Below, piece after piece: positions 16,933-25,774 of a stretch of 32,727 bases of DNA. Position 1 is the stretch's first letter; each line of letters begins with the position of its first letter. The DNA comes from Deltaproteobacteria bacterium RBG_13_52_11 (GTDB lineage Bacteria > Desulfobacterota > B13-G15 > RBG-16-54-18), in NCBI GenBank assembly GCA_001797745.1, contig MGQF01000074.1:37071-69797 (forward strand), read 5' to 3'. Below the pieces are notes generated by a model. It saw only the letters and a list, made by a program, of their open reading frames with translations, was not told the DNA's origin and ran no database searches. A program made the translations under genes and the position numbers.

Positions 16933-17013
16933 TCCCTCTGGATTTTTATGAGTCACTGCCCATTGTTTTTCTGTTATTGTGGGCAGTGACATCATATTAA
17001 TTTTCGCCCCATC
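16921..17013. repeat. Nested double inverted repeat
   Basis: Outer GATGGGGCGAA (16921-16931)/TTCGCCCCATC (17003-17013); inner GTCACTGCCCA (16952-16962)/TGGGCAGTGAC (16980-16990). Both 11-bp perfect. Confidence 0.85.
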
Positions 17014-17243
17014 AATTAATATACGAATTTCCTGTTTGCTCTTGACATGAGTACACTATAACACATGCTAAGATATGGATAGAAGAAAAATCCTTTAAAA
17101 ATCGGGGTGGTGAGAGCACACAACGTCGTATTTTTCGGTAATAAGGACTAAAAACGCAATTCGTATAATATGGGAAATCTGTCCAATACCGCCAGAGAAT
17201 CGTGAAGGTCGTCCCTTTTCTCTCCTCTTGTAACTTGTAAGAC

Positions 17244-17573
17244 TTACGCCACCTTTTCCAACTTAGACTTCAGCTGGTCCTTGGGCACCACCCCGGTGAT
17301 CCGTTCCACCACCTCTCCCTTCTTAAAGAGGATGAGGGTAGGGATGGCACGAATGCTAAAGAGGGGGGGTGTGGCGGGGTTTTCGTCCACATTCATCTTG
17401 GCGATCTTCACCCTTCCGCTGAACTCTTGGGCCAGTTCCTCCAGCACGGGGGCGACCATTTGGCAAGGTCCGCACCACGGTGCCCAAAAGTCCACCAGGA
17501 CAGGTATATCCGCCTTGGTGACCTCTTGCTCAAATTCTGCATCCTTGATATGTAAAATCGTTCCTTCAGCCAT
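17244..17573 (-). CDS. trxA: Thioredoxin
   Basis: VLVDFWAPWCGPCQMVAPVLEELAQEF ... KMNVDENPATPPLFSIRAIPTLILFKKGEVVERITG: WCGPC active site and cis-Pro. Start at MAEGT. Confidence 0.96.
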   Translation of the reverse strand: MAEGTILHIKDAEFEQEVTKADIPVLVDFWAPWCGPCQMVAPVLEELAQEFSGRVKIAKMNVDENPATPPLFSIRAIPTLILFKKGEVVERITGVVPKDQLKSKLEKVA

Positions 17574-17739
17574 GGATTGCACCTCCGCTTTTCTTTATTT
17601 AGTCATTAAAAACATATATATCATCCCCCCTTTTTTCAAGGTGCAATTTTTTGGCAGATCTCCCGCACCTCAAGCTATACAAGGGGCTTCGTTGACAATG
17701 GGTGAGACGGCATATATCATGCTTAGCAAGGGAGATAAT

Positions 17740-20334
17740 ATGGTAAAGGACCTTTTGCCTCTCGTCAGCAGGCCCACTCGATATCTGGGGGGGGAGGTAA
17801 ACACAAGCCGCAAGGCGATCAAGCAGGCCAAACTGCGATTTGCCCTGGTCTTTCCCGACGCCTATGAGATCGGCATGTCCCATCTCGGTATGCAGATCCT
17901 CTATGGATTGCTCAACGCCCAGGAGGGGATCGTGTGCGAGCGGGCCTTCAGCCCGTGGTTCGATATGGAGTCTTTGCTGCGCTCCCGGGGCATCCCCCTC
18001 GGCACCCTCGAATCCGGCACCCCCTTGCGGGCATTCGACGTCATCGGTTTTTCTCTCCAATACGAGCTCTGCTATACCAATGTCCTCAACATCCTCTCCC
18101 TCGCCCAGATACCCCTGCTCGCGCGGGAGCGGGGAGCTGATATGCCCCTGATCATCGGGGGAGGGCCGTGCGCCTTCAACCCCGAGCCCCTGGCGGATTT
18201 CTTCGACGCCTTTTGCCTGGGGGATGGAGAAGAGGTCCTCTTAGAGGTGACTGCCCTGATCCAACAATGGAAAGAGGGTGGGGGTGACAAAGAGGCACTA
18301 TTAAAGGAGATGGCCTCCATTGAGGGGGTCTACATCCCCTCCCTTTTCCGGGTCAGCTACCTGCCCGATGGCACCATCGAGGGGATCAACCCGCTTGTGG
18401 CGCATTACCAGGGGGTGCGGAAGAGGATCGTCGCTGACCTCAATGATTGCTACTATCCCCTGGCCCCTGTGGTCCCCTTTATGAAGGTGATCCATGATCG
18501 ATTGAGCGTGGAGATAATGAGGGGGTGCACGAGGGGGTGCAGGTTTTGCCACGCGGGGTATATCTACCGTCCTGTGAGGGAGCGGGATCCTCAAGCTTTG
18601 TTGGAGATGATCGATAAGTCCATGAAGCGGACGGGTTATGAGGAAATCTCCCTCCTCTCCCTGAGCACGGGTGATTATACCTGCATCTCCCCCCTCTTGC
18701 AGACCTTGATGAGGCGATATGAAAAGGGGAAGGTTGCCATTTCCCTGCCATCCCTGCGGGTGGGCACCCTGACGAGGGGGCTTATCGAAGAGATCAAGAG
18801 GGTGCGCAAAACCGGATTCACCTTGGCCCCTGAGGCTGCCACCGAGCGGTTACAGGGGATCATCAACAAGATCACCGACGAGAAGGAGCTGTTGGAGACC
18901 ACAGCCCAGGTCTTTGATGCGGGTTGGAACCTGATCAAGCTCTACTTTATGGCGGGACTCCCTTTCGAAGGGGAAGAGGATCTTCGGGGGATCGTCTCCC
19001 TCTCGCAGCGGATCGCCCGTCACGGGGGACGGGGAAAGAGACGAGGGAATGTGAATGTCAGCATTTCCACGTTTGTCCCCAAGCCCCACACCCCTTTTCA
19101 ATGGGAGCCCCAGTTGCCGTTGGCGGAGGTTGAAGAGAGGCAACAATACCTCAAGGAGGAATTGAGGGGAAGGGGTCTGCGCCTGAGGTGGCATGATGCC
19201 AGGATGAGCCTCCTGGAAGGGGTCTTTGCCAGAGGGGATAGGCGGCTGGGAGCGGTCTTGCTGAAGGCGCATCAGCGTGGCTGTACGTTCGACGGCTGGA
19301 CAGAGCACCTGAAGTGGCAAGCATGGGAGGAGGCCTTTGCCGCAAGCGGTCTTGACCCCTCCTTTTACGCCTGTCGAGGGCGGGAACCTTCAGAAAAAAC
19401 TCCGTGGGGACATCTCCAATGCGGGGTGCAAGATGAATTCCTGGAAGCAGAATGGGCGAGGGCAAAGGAGGGGGTTATAACCCCTGACTGTCGTGGGGGA
19501 GCGTGTCTGCAGTGTGGGGCCTGCGAAAAACAGGTTAAGATGATGGAGGCGGATGCTTCTTTTGCGCCTCCTCCCGTATCATCATTTCGAGAGGTGGTGC
19601 GGAAGAGGCCATGGGTGAAGAAGATCCGTTCTCAATTTATCAAGGTGGGAGAGGCCAGATTTCTCGGTCACCTGGAGATGATTGATGTCTTCGTCAGGGC
19701 AGCCCGCCGGGCCGGCATCTCCATGCAGTTCTCGGAGGGATTTCACCCCCTGCCCAAGATATCCTTTACCAATCCACTCCCCGTCGGCATGGAGAGCCTG
19801 GCCGAATTTGTAGATCTCGAGCTTGCCCACTATATAAAGGCCAGGGAATTTCAGGAGCAATTGAACAGGGAGCTCCCTCTTGGATTGCGGATCATCCATG
19901 CCTCTGAGATGGCCTTAAAGGGGAGGCCGCTGCCCACGGTATTTGAGGTGGATTGCTTTCTCATCTCTCTGGAGGCAATAGGTAGAGCATTCTCAGAAGA
20001 GGAAGTGCTTGATAGGTTGCAACAAACCCTTCAGAGTAAAGAACTCATCCTCATCCAGGAGAAGAAGAAGGGGGTGAGGAACGTAAATGTCCTGCACTAC
20101 ATTGAGAGGCTCCAGATGGTGAAGAGGGATACTTATACTCCCTCTTTCTCCATTCAGGACAGTGTCCCTCCCGTCCAGGATCTTTTTAAAGCGGATTTCT
20201 TGATCGAGATGGGGATTAAGAAAGAGGGAGGGGTGAGACCCGCCGCCATCCTCCAGCTTATCCTCGAACTGACCTCTGAGGAGACTGATCTGCTCAGGGT
20301 GGTCAAGATGGAATCCCTCCCCCCGTTATCGTGA
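17740..20334 (+). CDS. Fused radical SAM protein (TIGR03960-like) plus C-terminal DUF2344/TIGR03936-like domain
   Basis: MVKDLLPLVSRPTRYLGGEVN (RBS GGAGATAAT); RGCTRGCRFCHAGYIYRPVRER (CxxxCxxC); C-terminal IRSQFIKVGEARFLGHLEMIDVFVRAARRAGISMQFSEGFHPLPKISF. The in-frame extension back to 17281 is antisense to trxA. Confidence 0.9.
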   Translation: MVKDLLPLVSRPTRYLGGEVNTSRKAIKQAKLRFALVFPDAYEIGMSHLGMQILYGLLNAQEGIVCERAFSPWFDMESLLRSRGIPLGTLESGTPLRAFDVIGFSLQYELCYTNVLNILSLAQIPLLARERGADMPLIIGGGPCAFNPEPLADFFDAFCLGDGEEVLLEVTALIQQWKEGGGDKEALLKEMASIEGVYIPSLFRVSYLPDGTIEGINPLVAHYQGVRKRIVADLNDCYYPLAPVVPFMKVIHDRLSVEIMRGCTRGCRFCHAGYIYRPVRERDPQALLEMIDKSMKRTGYEEISLLSLSTGDYTCISPLLQTLMRRYEKGKVAISLPSLRVGTLTRGLIEEIKRVRKTGFTLAPEAATERLQGIINKITDEKELLETTAQVFDAGWNLIKLYFMAGLPFEGEEDLRGIVSLSQRIARHGGRGKRRGNVNVSISTFVPKPHTPFQWEPQLPLAEVEERQQYLKEELRGRGLRLRWHDARMSLLEGVFARGDRRLGAVLLKAHQRGCTFDGWTEHLKWQAWEEAFAASGLDPSFYACRGREPSEKTPWGHLQCGVQDEFLEAEWARAKEGVITPDCRGGACLQCGACEKQVKMMEADASFAPPPVSSFREVVRKRPWVKKIRSQFIKVGEARFLGHLEMIDVFVRAARRAGISMQFSEGFHPLPKISFTNPLPVGMESLAEFVDLELAHYIKAREFQEQLNRELPLGLRIIHASEMALKGRPLPTVFEVDCFLISLEAIGRAFSEEEVLDRLQQTLQSKELILIQEKKKGVRNVNVLHYIERLQMVKRDTYTPSFSIQDSVPPVQDLFKADFLIEMGIKKEGGVRPAAILQLILELTSEETDLLRVVKMESLPPLS

Positions 20335-20649
20335 ACACACGGTATGGGAAATTGACTTCACCATAGACCTCTTCATCTGCGTTTTTTTGACCATAGTGCA
20401 CCCTCATTGAAACCCTATGAAGTCGAAAATAGACTTTCACAATTTCCTCTTCCCGTTCTTAGGGGGCCGGGACCTTACGGCGCACCGGCAGGAGAGGAGG
20501 GGGATAGGATTCTCAGCGTTTGTAGTGACGGCTCGATATATTACTGTTTTGGGAGGTTTTAAAACCGAGGGTTACCTGGGGGATGTACTCTATAAGTACC
20601 TCAGTATGATAATCATGGGAAGGGGGACGAGACCATCACAAGGTTGAGG

Positions 20650-21162
20650 TTACATCTTGTACTTGCCAAAATCATCGGGTTTGAGGCCTTCCAACCACTT
20701 TTTCAGGTCTTCAGATTCACTAAAGTCGCTGCGCTGTTTGAGCAGCCCAAGATCGGCTGCCGTCTCCATGACCTTTTCGGCGCAATAGATAGGGGCCTCC
20801 ACCCTGACGGCCAAGGCAATGGCATCGCTGGGGCGTGAATCAATCTCTAGTTTTTTGCCGTCAGCTATCAGATGAATCACTGCGTAGAAGGTATCGTCTT
20901 TCAACTCGGTGACTACCACCTTGATCACCTCAACCTTGAATTCATCCAGGAGATTCTTCATCAGGTCATGGGTCATGGGTCGGGGGGTGTTCACCTTCTC
21001 CATCCCGATGGCAATGGCATTTCCCTCCATAGGTCCGATCCAGATGGGGAGTACCCGTTCCTGTTTGGGGTCGAGGAGGACGACTACTGTGGTGTTGAGA
21101 TTGGGGTCGAAGATCAGCCCCAATATCCTCATGCCGACTATTGTTTTTCCCCCTTTAGACAT
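20650..21162 (-). CDS. Bifunctional nuclease (DUF151) family protein
   Basis: VVVLLDPKQERVLPIWIGPMEGNAIAIGMEKVNTPRPMTHDLMKNLLDEFKVEVIKVVVTELKDDTFYAVIHL...IDSRPSDAIALAVRVEAPIYCAEKVM. Confidence 0.93.
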   Translation of the reverse strand: MSKGGKTIVGMRILGLIFDPNLNTTVVVLLDPKQERVLPIWIGPMEGNAIAIGMEKVNTPRPMTHDLMKNLLDEFKVEVIKVVVTELKDDTFYAVIHLIADGKKLEIDSRPSDAIALAVRVEAPIYCAEKVMETAADLGLLKQRSDFSESEDLKKWLEGLKPDDFGKYKM

Positions 21163-21302
21163 TTTTCTACCACCGAGCCTTACCTCTATTATTGTCCCAC
21201 ATCTGTGGGGGAAAAGATACCATATTTATTGTTCCTCTCGTGGATGAGGGCACGCGACATTTGACTGAGGAGCTTGATTCGAATTTTTAAGCCGAAAGGG
21301 TA

Positions 21303-21436
21303 CGAGGGGTCAAGGGTTCTAGGGTTCAAGTGTTTAAGAATTCATGGGTTTAACCACTCGACCCCTCCCGCTTTGCGGGATCCCGTAGTCCATAAAATCA
21401 AAATTAAGGAGCGGGATTGACTCCTTGAACCCTCGG
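21303..21436. repeat. Intergenic degenerate repeat region with GGGTTCAAG-type motifs and inverted copies
   Basis: AGGGTTCAAG (21321-21330) versus CTTGAACCCT (21424-21433); GAGGGGTC versus GACCCCTC; hairpin CCCGC-TTT-GCGGG (21367-21379). Confidence 0.6.
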
Positions 21437-21444
21437 ATCGACAT

Positions 21445-22410
21445 CTAAAGGCCTTCTTTGGACAAGCCTTCGACCAATTCCTTCTGTTTGGAGGTCAACT
21501 TTTTGGGGATCCTGATAACGATGCGAACATAGGCGTCGCCCTTACCTTTCCCCTTGAGATGAGGTATTCCCTCTCCTTTTAACCTCAATTTTGTATTCCC
21601 TGAGGTGCCGGGGGGGATCTTTACCTTTTTGATCCCGTTGAGGGTGGGTACCTCGATGCTCGTGCCCAAGGCGGCTTCACTGAAATTTATCTCCTGATCG
21701 ATATAGATATCATTCCCTTCCCTGTGGAATAGGGGATGCCTTTGTACGTTAACGCGCACGTAGAGGTCGCCGGATGGTCTTCCTCCAGGTCCGCTCTCCC
21801 CCTTTCCTGCTGCCCTCAGTTTTTTTCCCGTATCGATTCCAGGGGGGATCTTCACCGCGATCTTTTCGACCTTGCCTTTTCTCTGGAGGGAGACGAGCTT
21901 TTCCGTTCCCTTGGCCGCCTCCTCCAGGGTAATGGTAAGATCAGCGACCATATCCCTTCCCTGAGAGGGTCCAGCCCCCCCTCGGGAAAAATAATCAGCG
22001 AAGTCAGGTCCCCCCTCTCCAGCGGTCTGCTGGCCGGAGGGCCCGGTATAGGTGGTATACCTAAACCCTCTCCCCTTGCCGCTGCCACCGCCAAAGAGGA
22101 CGCTGAAGATGTCCGAGGTGCCAAAACCGAAATCCTTCAAGGTATCGCCTATGTCGAATCCCTGAAAGATGTCCTCTTGAGAGTATCGTTGCCGGAATCC
22201 CTCGGCCCCGAACATATCGTATTGACGTTTCTTCTCCTGATCGCTGAGTACGGCATAGGCCTCATTGATCTCCTTAAAACGTTCCTCGGCCTCTTTATCC
22301 CCTTTGTTCCTGTCCGGGTGGTACTTCAGGGCCAACCGGCGATAGGCCTTTTTTATCTCGTCTACGGTTGCGTTTTTGTTTGCTCCCAAAACAGCGTAGT
22401 AGTCTTTCAT
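21445..22410 (-). CDS. DnaJ C-terminal family / CbpA-like J-domain co-chaperone (no zinc-finger domain)
   Basis: MKDYYAVLGANKNATVDEIKKAYRRLALKYHPDRNKGDKEAEERFKEINEAYAVLSDQEKKRQYD (HPD); G/F-rich linker; C-terminal VKIPPGIDTGKKLRAAGKGE; no CxxCxGxG repeats. Confidence 0.93.
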   Translation of the reverse strand: MKDYYAVLGANKNATVDEIKKAYRRLALKYHPDRNKGDKEAEERFKEINEAYAVLSDQEKKRQYDMFGAEGFRQRYSQEDIFQGFDIGDTLKDFGFGTSDIFSVLFGGGSGKGRGFRYTTYTGPSGQQTAGEGGPDFADYFSRGGAGPSQGRDMVADLTITLEEAAKGTEKLVSLQRKGKVEKIAVKIPPGIDTGKKLRAAGKGESGPGGRPSGDLYVRVNVQRHPLFHREGNDIYIDQEINFSEAALGTSIEVPTLNGIKKVKIPPGTSGNTKLRLKGEGIPHLKGKGKGDAYVRIVIRIPKKLTSKQKELVEGLSKEGL

Positions 22411-22431
22411 AAACTTTTTCTCACCTGGCTT

Positions 22432-24192
22432 CTATTGTTTGTGTGCGTAGGCATCCTTTATTAAGCCATCAAAGTAGGTCTCAGGATCTTCAATCCCCTC
22501 TACAGGTATGGAGAAGGCGTTGACTCCTACCTTGTCCCGGATCAATTGCAGGGCAGGTTCAAAGAGGTTGTCTAATGTGGTGAGTATTTCCTTGATATCT
22601 TTCTCCTCCCTCACTATCCAGGTCAACAGGAGGTCCACGGCCTCATCATCGAGGTTGACCTCGATCGCGTGCCGCTCCAAGAAGGATTTTTCAAACCCCC
22701 GGATCTGGTAATAGGTGGAGAGGACTTCTTCGAAAGAAGAGTTCACGTCCGTCTCCTTTTTAATCACCTGATCCACGACGAGGTCCAAACGGCAATCGGT
22801 AAAGATGGCCCCATATCGGCTCAGAAATTCGGACTGACGGTCCTTTATATAGTTCTTCATCTCCTCTCTTTCGAGGGCCACAAGCTCTCGGTATCGCCTG
22901 AGCCGCTTTTCTTCAAGAGGATCTTTGAGCAGCTTTTTAAGCTCCTCCCCTGGATCCTGAACCATCTCCACCGTTACTACGAGTTCCGTGATGTCGGTGG
23001 AAGGGAGTTTCCTCTCGAATTTCAGGAGGACCTTTTCGATGGCGCTGATCAGCCCTCTGGCGCCGGTGTGTTCTTGATAGGCCATCTGGGCCATCTTCCA
23101 CAAGGCCTCATCCTCAAACTGGAGGCCGATGCCGTACGACAGAAAATCCTTCTTTTTGCTGTTAACAATAGGGCTGTGGGGGTTTTTCAGGATTTCATAG
23201 AGGTCCTGAATCTCCAACTGATGGAAGATGGCAACTACCGGAAGGCGCCCGATGAACTCTGATTCAAATCCATAGGCGATAAGGTCCTCGGCCGAGACAT
23301 GTTTGAGGTATTCAGCCTTATCATCCTTGGACTTGAGTTCCGCCCCAAAACCGATCCCTTCTTTGCTCATCCGCTTTTTGATGATGTCCTCGAGGCCATT
23401 AAAAGCCCCGCTCACGATAAAGAGGATATTTCTGGTGTTTATAGTCTTCTTTTCCCTCTTTCCTGTTCGGCGATATTTCTCGATGGCCTCCATTTGGGAG
23501 ATGGGATCATGGGGTACCCGGAGATCCACCTCTGTCTCTTCCATCGGTTTTAACAAAGCCCGCTGCACTCCCGTTCTCGACACATCAGGGCCGATAATAT
23601 TACCGCTGCTCGCGATCTTGTCTATCTCATCGATGTATACAATCCCATATTGGGCGCGCTCTATGTCGCCGTTGACTTCGTAGACCAGATCCCGCAGCAG
23701 ATCCTCCACGTCACCTCCCACATAGCCAGTCTCACTGAACTTAGTGGCGTCTCCTTTTACGAAGGGGACACCGATCTTCTGGGCAATGAGCTTAATCATA
23801 TATGTCTTCCCCACGCCCGTTGGGCCGGCCATAATGATATTGTTCTTGATATTGCCGACTGGCGGCTTAGAGCTACCCCTCTTTTCGGTCATGAATTTTA
23901 TCTTGTTATAGTGTGTGCAAATCTTGGTGGCCAAGATCTCTTTCGCTTCATCCTGTTTGACGATGAATGAGTTGAGATACGAGATGAGTTGCTCAGGCTT
24001 CATGTCGAAGTTAAGCTGGGGGGATGCCTTCTCCAATGTCTTTCCTTTTTCGCCCTCTTGCTCAAGGGAGACCTTGGGAACGATGGTGGAGACCACCAGT
24101 TTTACCTTATCACCATACTTTCTCTCCAAATATGTGTTCAATTCCTGCTCCAACTCTTTTTGGTCAGGAATCTTTTCGTTTGTATCCTTCAT
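22432..24192 (-). CDS. Divergent ClpX-like AAA+ ATPase lacking the N-terminal zinc-binding domain, with an about 150-180-aa C-terminal extension
   Basis: Walker A GPTGVGKT, pore loop ETGYVGGDVED, Walker B GIVYIDEIDKIA, IVSGAFNGLEDIIKKR..KEGIGFGAE (IGF-type loop), EFIGRLPVVA, HTGARGL sensor 2. Confidence 0.9.
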   Translation of the reverse strand: MKDTNEKIPDQKELEQELNTYLERKYGDKVKLVVSTIVPKVSLEQEGEKGKTLEKASPQLNFDMKPEQLISYLNSFIVKQDEAKEILATKICTHYNKIKFMTEKRGSSKPPVGNIKNNIIMAGPTGVGKTYMIKLIAQKIGVPFVKGDATKFSETGYVGGDVEDLLRDLVYEVNGDIERAQYGIVYIDEIDKIASSGNIIGPDVSRTGVQRALLKPMEETEVDLRVPHDPISQMEAIEKYRRTGKREKKTINTRNILFIVSGAFNGLEDIIKKRMSKEGIGFGAELKSKDDKAEYLKHVSAEDLIAYGFESEFIGRLPVVAIFHQLEIQDLYEILKNPHSPIVNSKKKDFLSYGIGLQFEDEALWKMAQMAYQEHTGARGLISAIEKVLLKFERKLPSTDITELVVTVEMVQDPGEELKKLLKDPLEEKRLRRYRELVALEREEMKNYIKDRQSEFLSRYGAIFTDCRLDLVVDQVIKKETDVNSSFEEVLSTYYQIRGFEKSFLERHAIEVNLDDEAVDLLLTWIVREEKDIKEILTTLDNLFEPALQLIRDKVGVNAFSIPVEGIEDPETYFDGLIKDAYAHKQ

Positions 24193-24401
24193 GGCAGCTT
24201 TTCATGCCTCCTGGTCCCTATTTCGCTTTAATATAACAATTGTTCCTCTCTGTTTCAATGGTTCTCAATTACCTTTCATTCTGCATCATCCGTTCAGAGG
24301 ATGTCAACCGAAGCTTTACTTTTGTCGGATAAGGTTATATGTTTTAGTTATAAAGCTCTTAGAAGAAAGCTGTTTTATTGGCGAAGGGCAGTTGTTATCA
24401 T

Positions 24402-25001
24402 ATGTCTCGTCTTGCTTCCTGTACAGATGATCTGATCCAGAGGATCAAAGAGACCCTGGCCAATCGCGAGATCAAGCGGGTGTCGGCAGGACCAGGCCTC
24501 ACCAGGGCCGGGGTCTTAATCCCCGTGTTCTGCAAGGATGGTTCATATCACTGCCTTTTTACCAGGCGGACCAATAGGGTAAAACGCCATAAGGGGGAGA
24601 TCTCTTTCCCCGGAGGGATTTACGACGCCTCTGATAAAGATATTGTGGCCACTGCCCTTAGAGAGGCCCACGAGGAGATCGGCGTGAAGCCTCGGGACGT
24701 CGAGCTCTTGGGGGCATTGGATGAAATAATGACCATGTCCGGCTTTATCGTATCACCCGTTGTGGGTTTCATTCCCTACCCCTATCCCTTTGTTCCATCT
24801 CCTGAGGAGATTGAAGAAATCATTATCCTCCCCCTCGCTGGTTTTTTCAAAGAGGGGGTTTTGAGCGAGGAATACAGGACGTATCAAGATAAGACCGAGA
24901 AGGTGTCTATCTACCAAAGTGGCGGGTACGTTATCTGGGGGGCAACGGCTAAGATCTTGCGGCAATTCCTCGAGCTCATTCCCGCGGGAGGGATCAGATG
25001 A
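24402..25001 (+). CDS. NUDIX hydrolase (CoA pyrophosphatase-like)
   Basis: RHKGEISFPGGIYDASDKDIVATALREAHEEIGV NUDIX box with the UPF0035-type SFPGG preamble. ATG at 24402. Confidence 0.9.
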   Translation: MSRLASCTDDLIQRIKETLANREIKRVSAGPGLTRAGVLIPVFCKDGSYHCLFTRRTNRVKRHKGEISFPGGIYDASDKDIVATALREAHEEIGVKPRDVELLGALDEIMTMSGFIVSPVVGFIPYPYPFVPSPEEIEEIIILPLAGFFKEGVLSEEYRTYQDKTEKVSIYQSGGYVIWGATAKILRQFLELIPAGGIR

Positions 25002-25647
25002 TAACCATCCGTTTGATGTATTTGATGATTTCGCTGGGTTCGTCGATGACCTGAATGATCTCCAGATCTTCTGGCGAGATGTGCTGTACCTTCAAAAGGG
25101 TGCCCTTTAACCAATCCAGCAAACCCTGCCAATATTCTTTCTCTACCAGGATGACGGGGAAAGGTTTGATCTTTTTGGTCTGGATGAGCGTGATCGCCTC
25201 AAAGAGTTCATCGAGGGTCCCGAACCCACCGGGGAAGATAATATAGGCCATGGCGTACTTGACGAACATCACCTTCCGTACGAAGAAGTAGCGGAAGCTC
25301 AAGTGGATGTTCGTATAGGCATTGGGAGGTTGTTCGGCGGGGAGGTCTATGTTCAGCCCTATAGACTTTCTACCTCCTTCCAGGGCCCCTTTATTGGCGG
25401 CCTCCATGATTCCAGGGCCGCCGCCGGTGATGACGTTAAAACCATTTTCTGCCAAAAGCCTTGCCAACTGCAGCGCCTTTTCATAGAGGGGATTACCGGG
25501 GCTCACGCGCGTTGAGCCGAAGATGCTCACAGCAGGTTGAACATCCGCCAGGGTCTCAAATCCCTCAACAAGCTCGGAGAGGATCCTAAAGAGCCTCCAG
25601 GAGTCTCTAATGGTAATTTCATCGATAAGATATTGTTTTTCTGTCAT
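24994..25647 (-). CDS. LOG family / TIGR00730 Rossmann-fold protein (phosphoribohydrolase-like)
   Basis: VSIFGSTRVSPGNPLYEKA, VITGGGPGIMEAANKGALEGG, IIFPGGFGTLDELFEAITLIQTKKI. Confidence 0.93.
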   Translation of the reverse strand: MTEKQYLIDEITIRDSWRLFRILSELVEGFETLADVQPAVSIFGSTRVSPGNPLYEKALQLARLLAENGFNVITGGGPGIMEAANKGALEGGRKSIGLNIDLPAEQPPNAYTNIHLSFRYFFVRKVMFVKYAMAYIIFPGGFGTLDELFEAITLIQTKKIKPFPVILVEKEYWQGLLDWLKGTLLKVQHISPEDLEIIQVIDEPSEIIKYIKRMVII

Positions 25648-25774
25648 GGAGGCGCCTTCTGAATATTCATCTCACATATTTATCAAAATTCATCTTGAAA
25701 ACGCGCGAACCCACCTATATTATGGCAAAGATTTACCCAAGTCAACGATATTTAAAAGAAAGTAGTTTAGCTGC

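Noticed and set aside
17020-17240. TTGACA promoter-like motif and possible riboswitch/ncRNA in the region 3' of trxA
   Set aside because: No convincing -10 at proper spacing and no recognisable riboswitch consensus; insufficient evidence.
17281-17739. N-terminal extension of the 1017-aa + ORF
   Set aside because: It is antisense to trxA and translates to non-homologous Ser/Thr-rich sequence; a good RBS and ATG occur at 17740.
20417-20647. 76-aa + ORF between the radical SAM and DUF151 genes
   Set aside because: No recognisable motif, no clear RBS, composition like non-coding DNA.
21300-21380. GGGTTCAAG motif suggesting a tRNA T-arm
   Set aside because: No acceptor stem, anticodon arm or D-arm could be folded around it; better explained as an intergenic repeat.
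21736-22464. 242-aa + strand ORF over dnaJ/cbpA
   Set aside because: Antisense shadow ORF of the J-domain gene.
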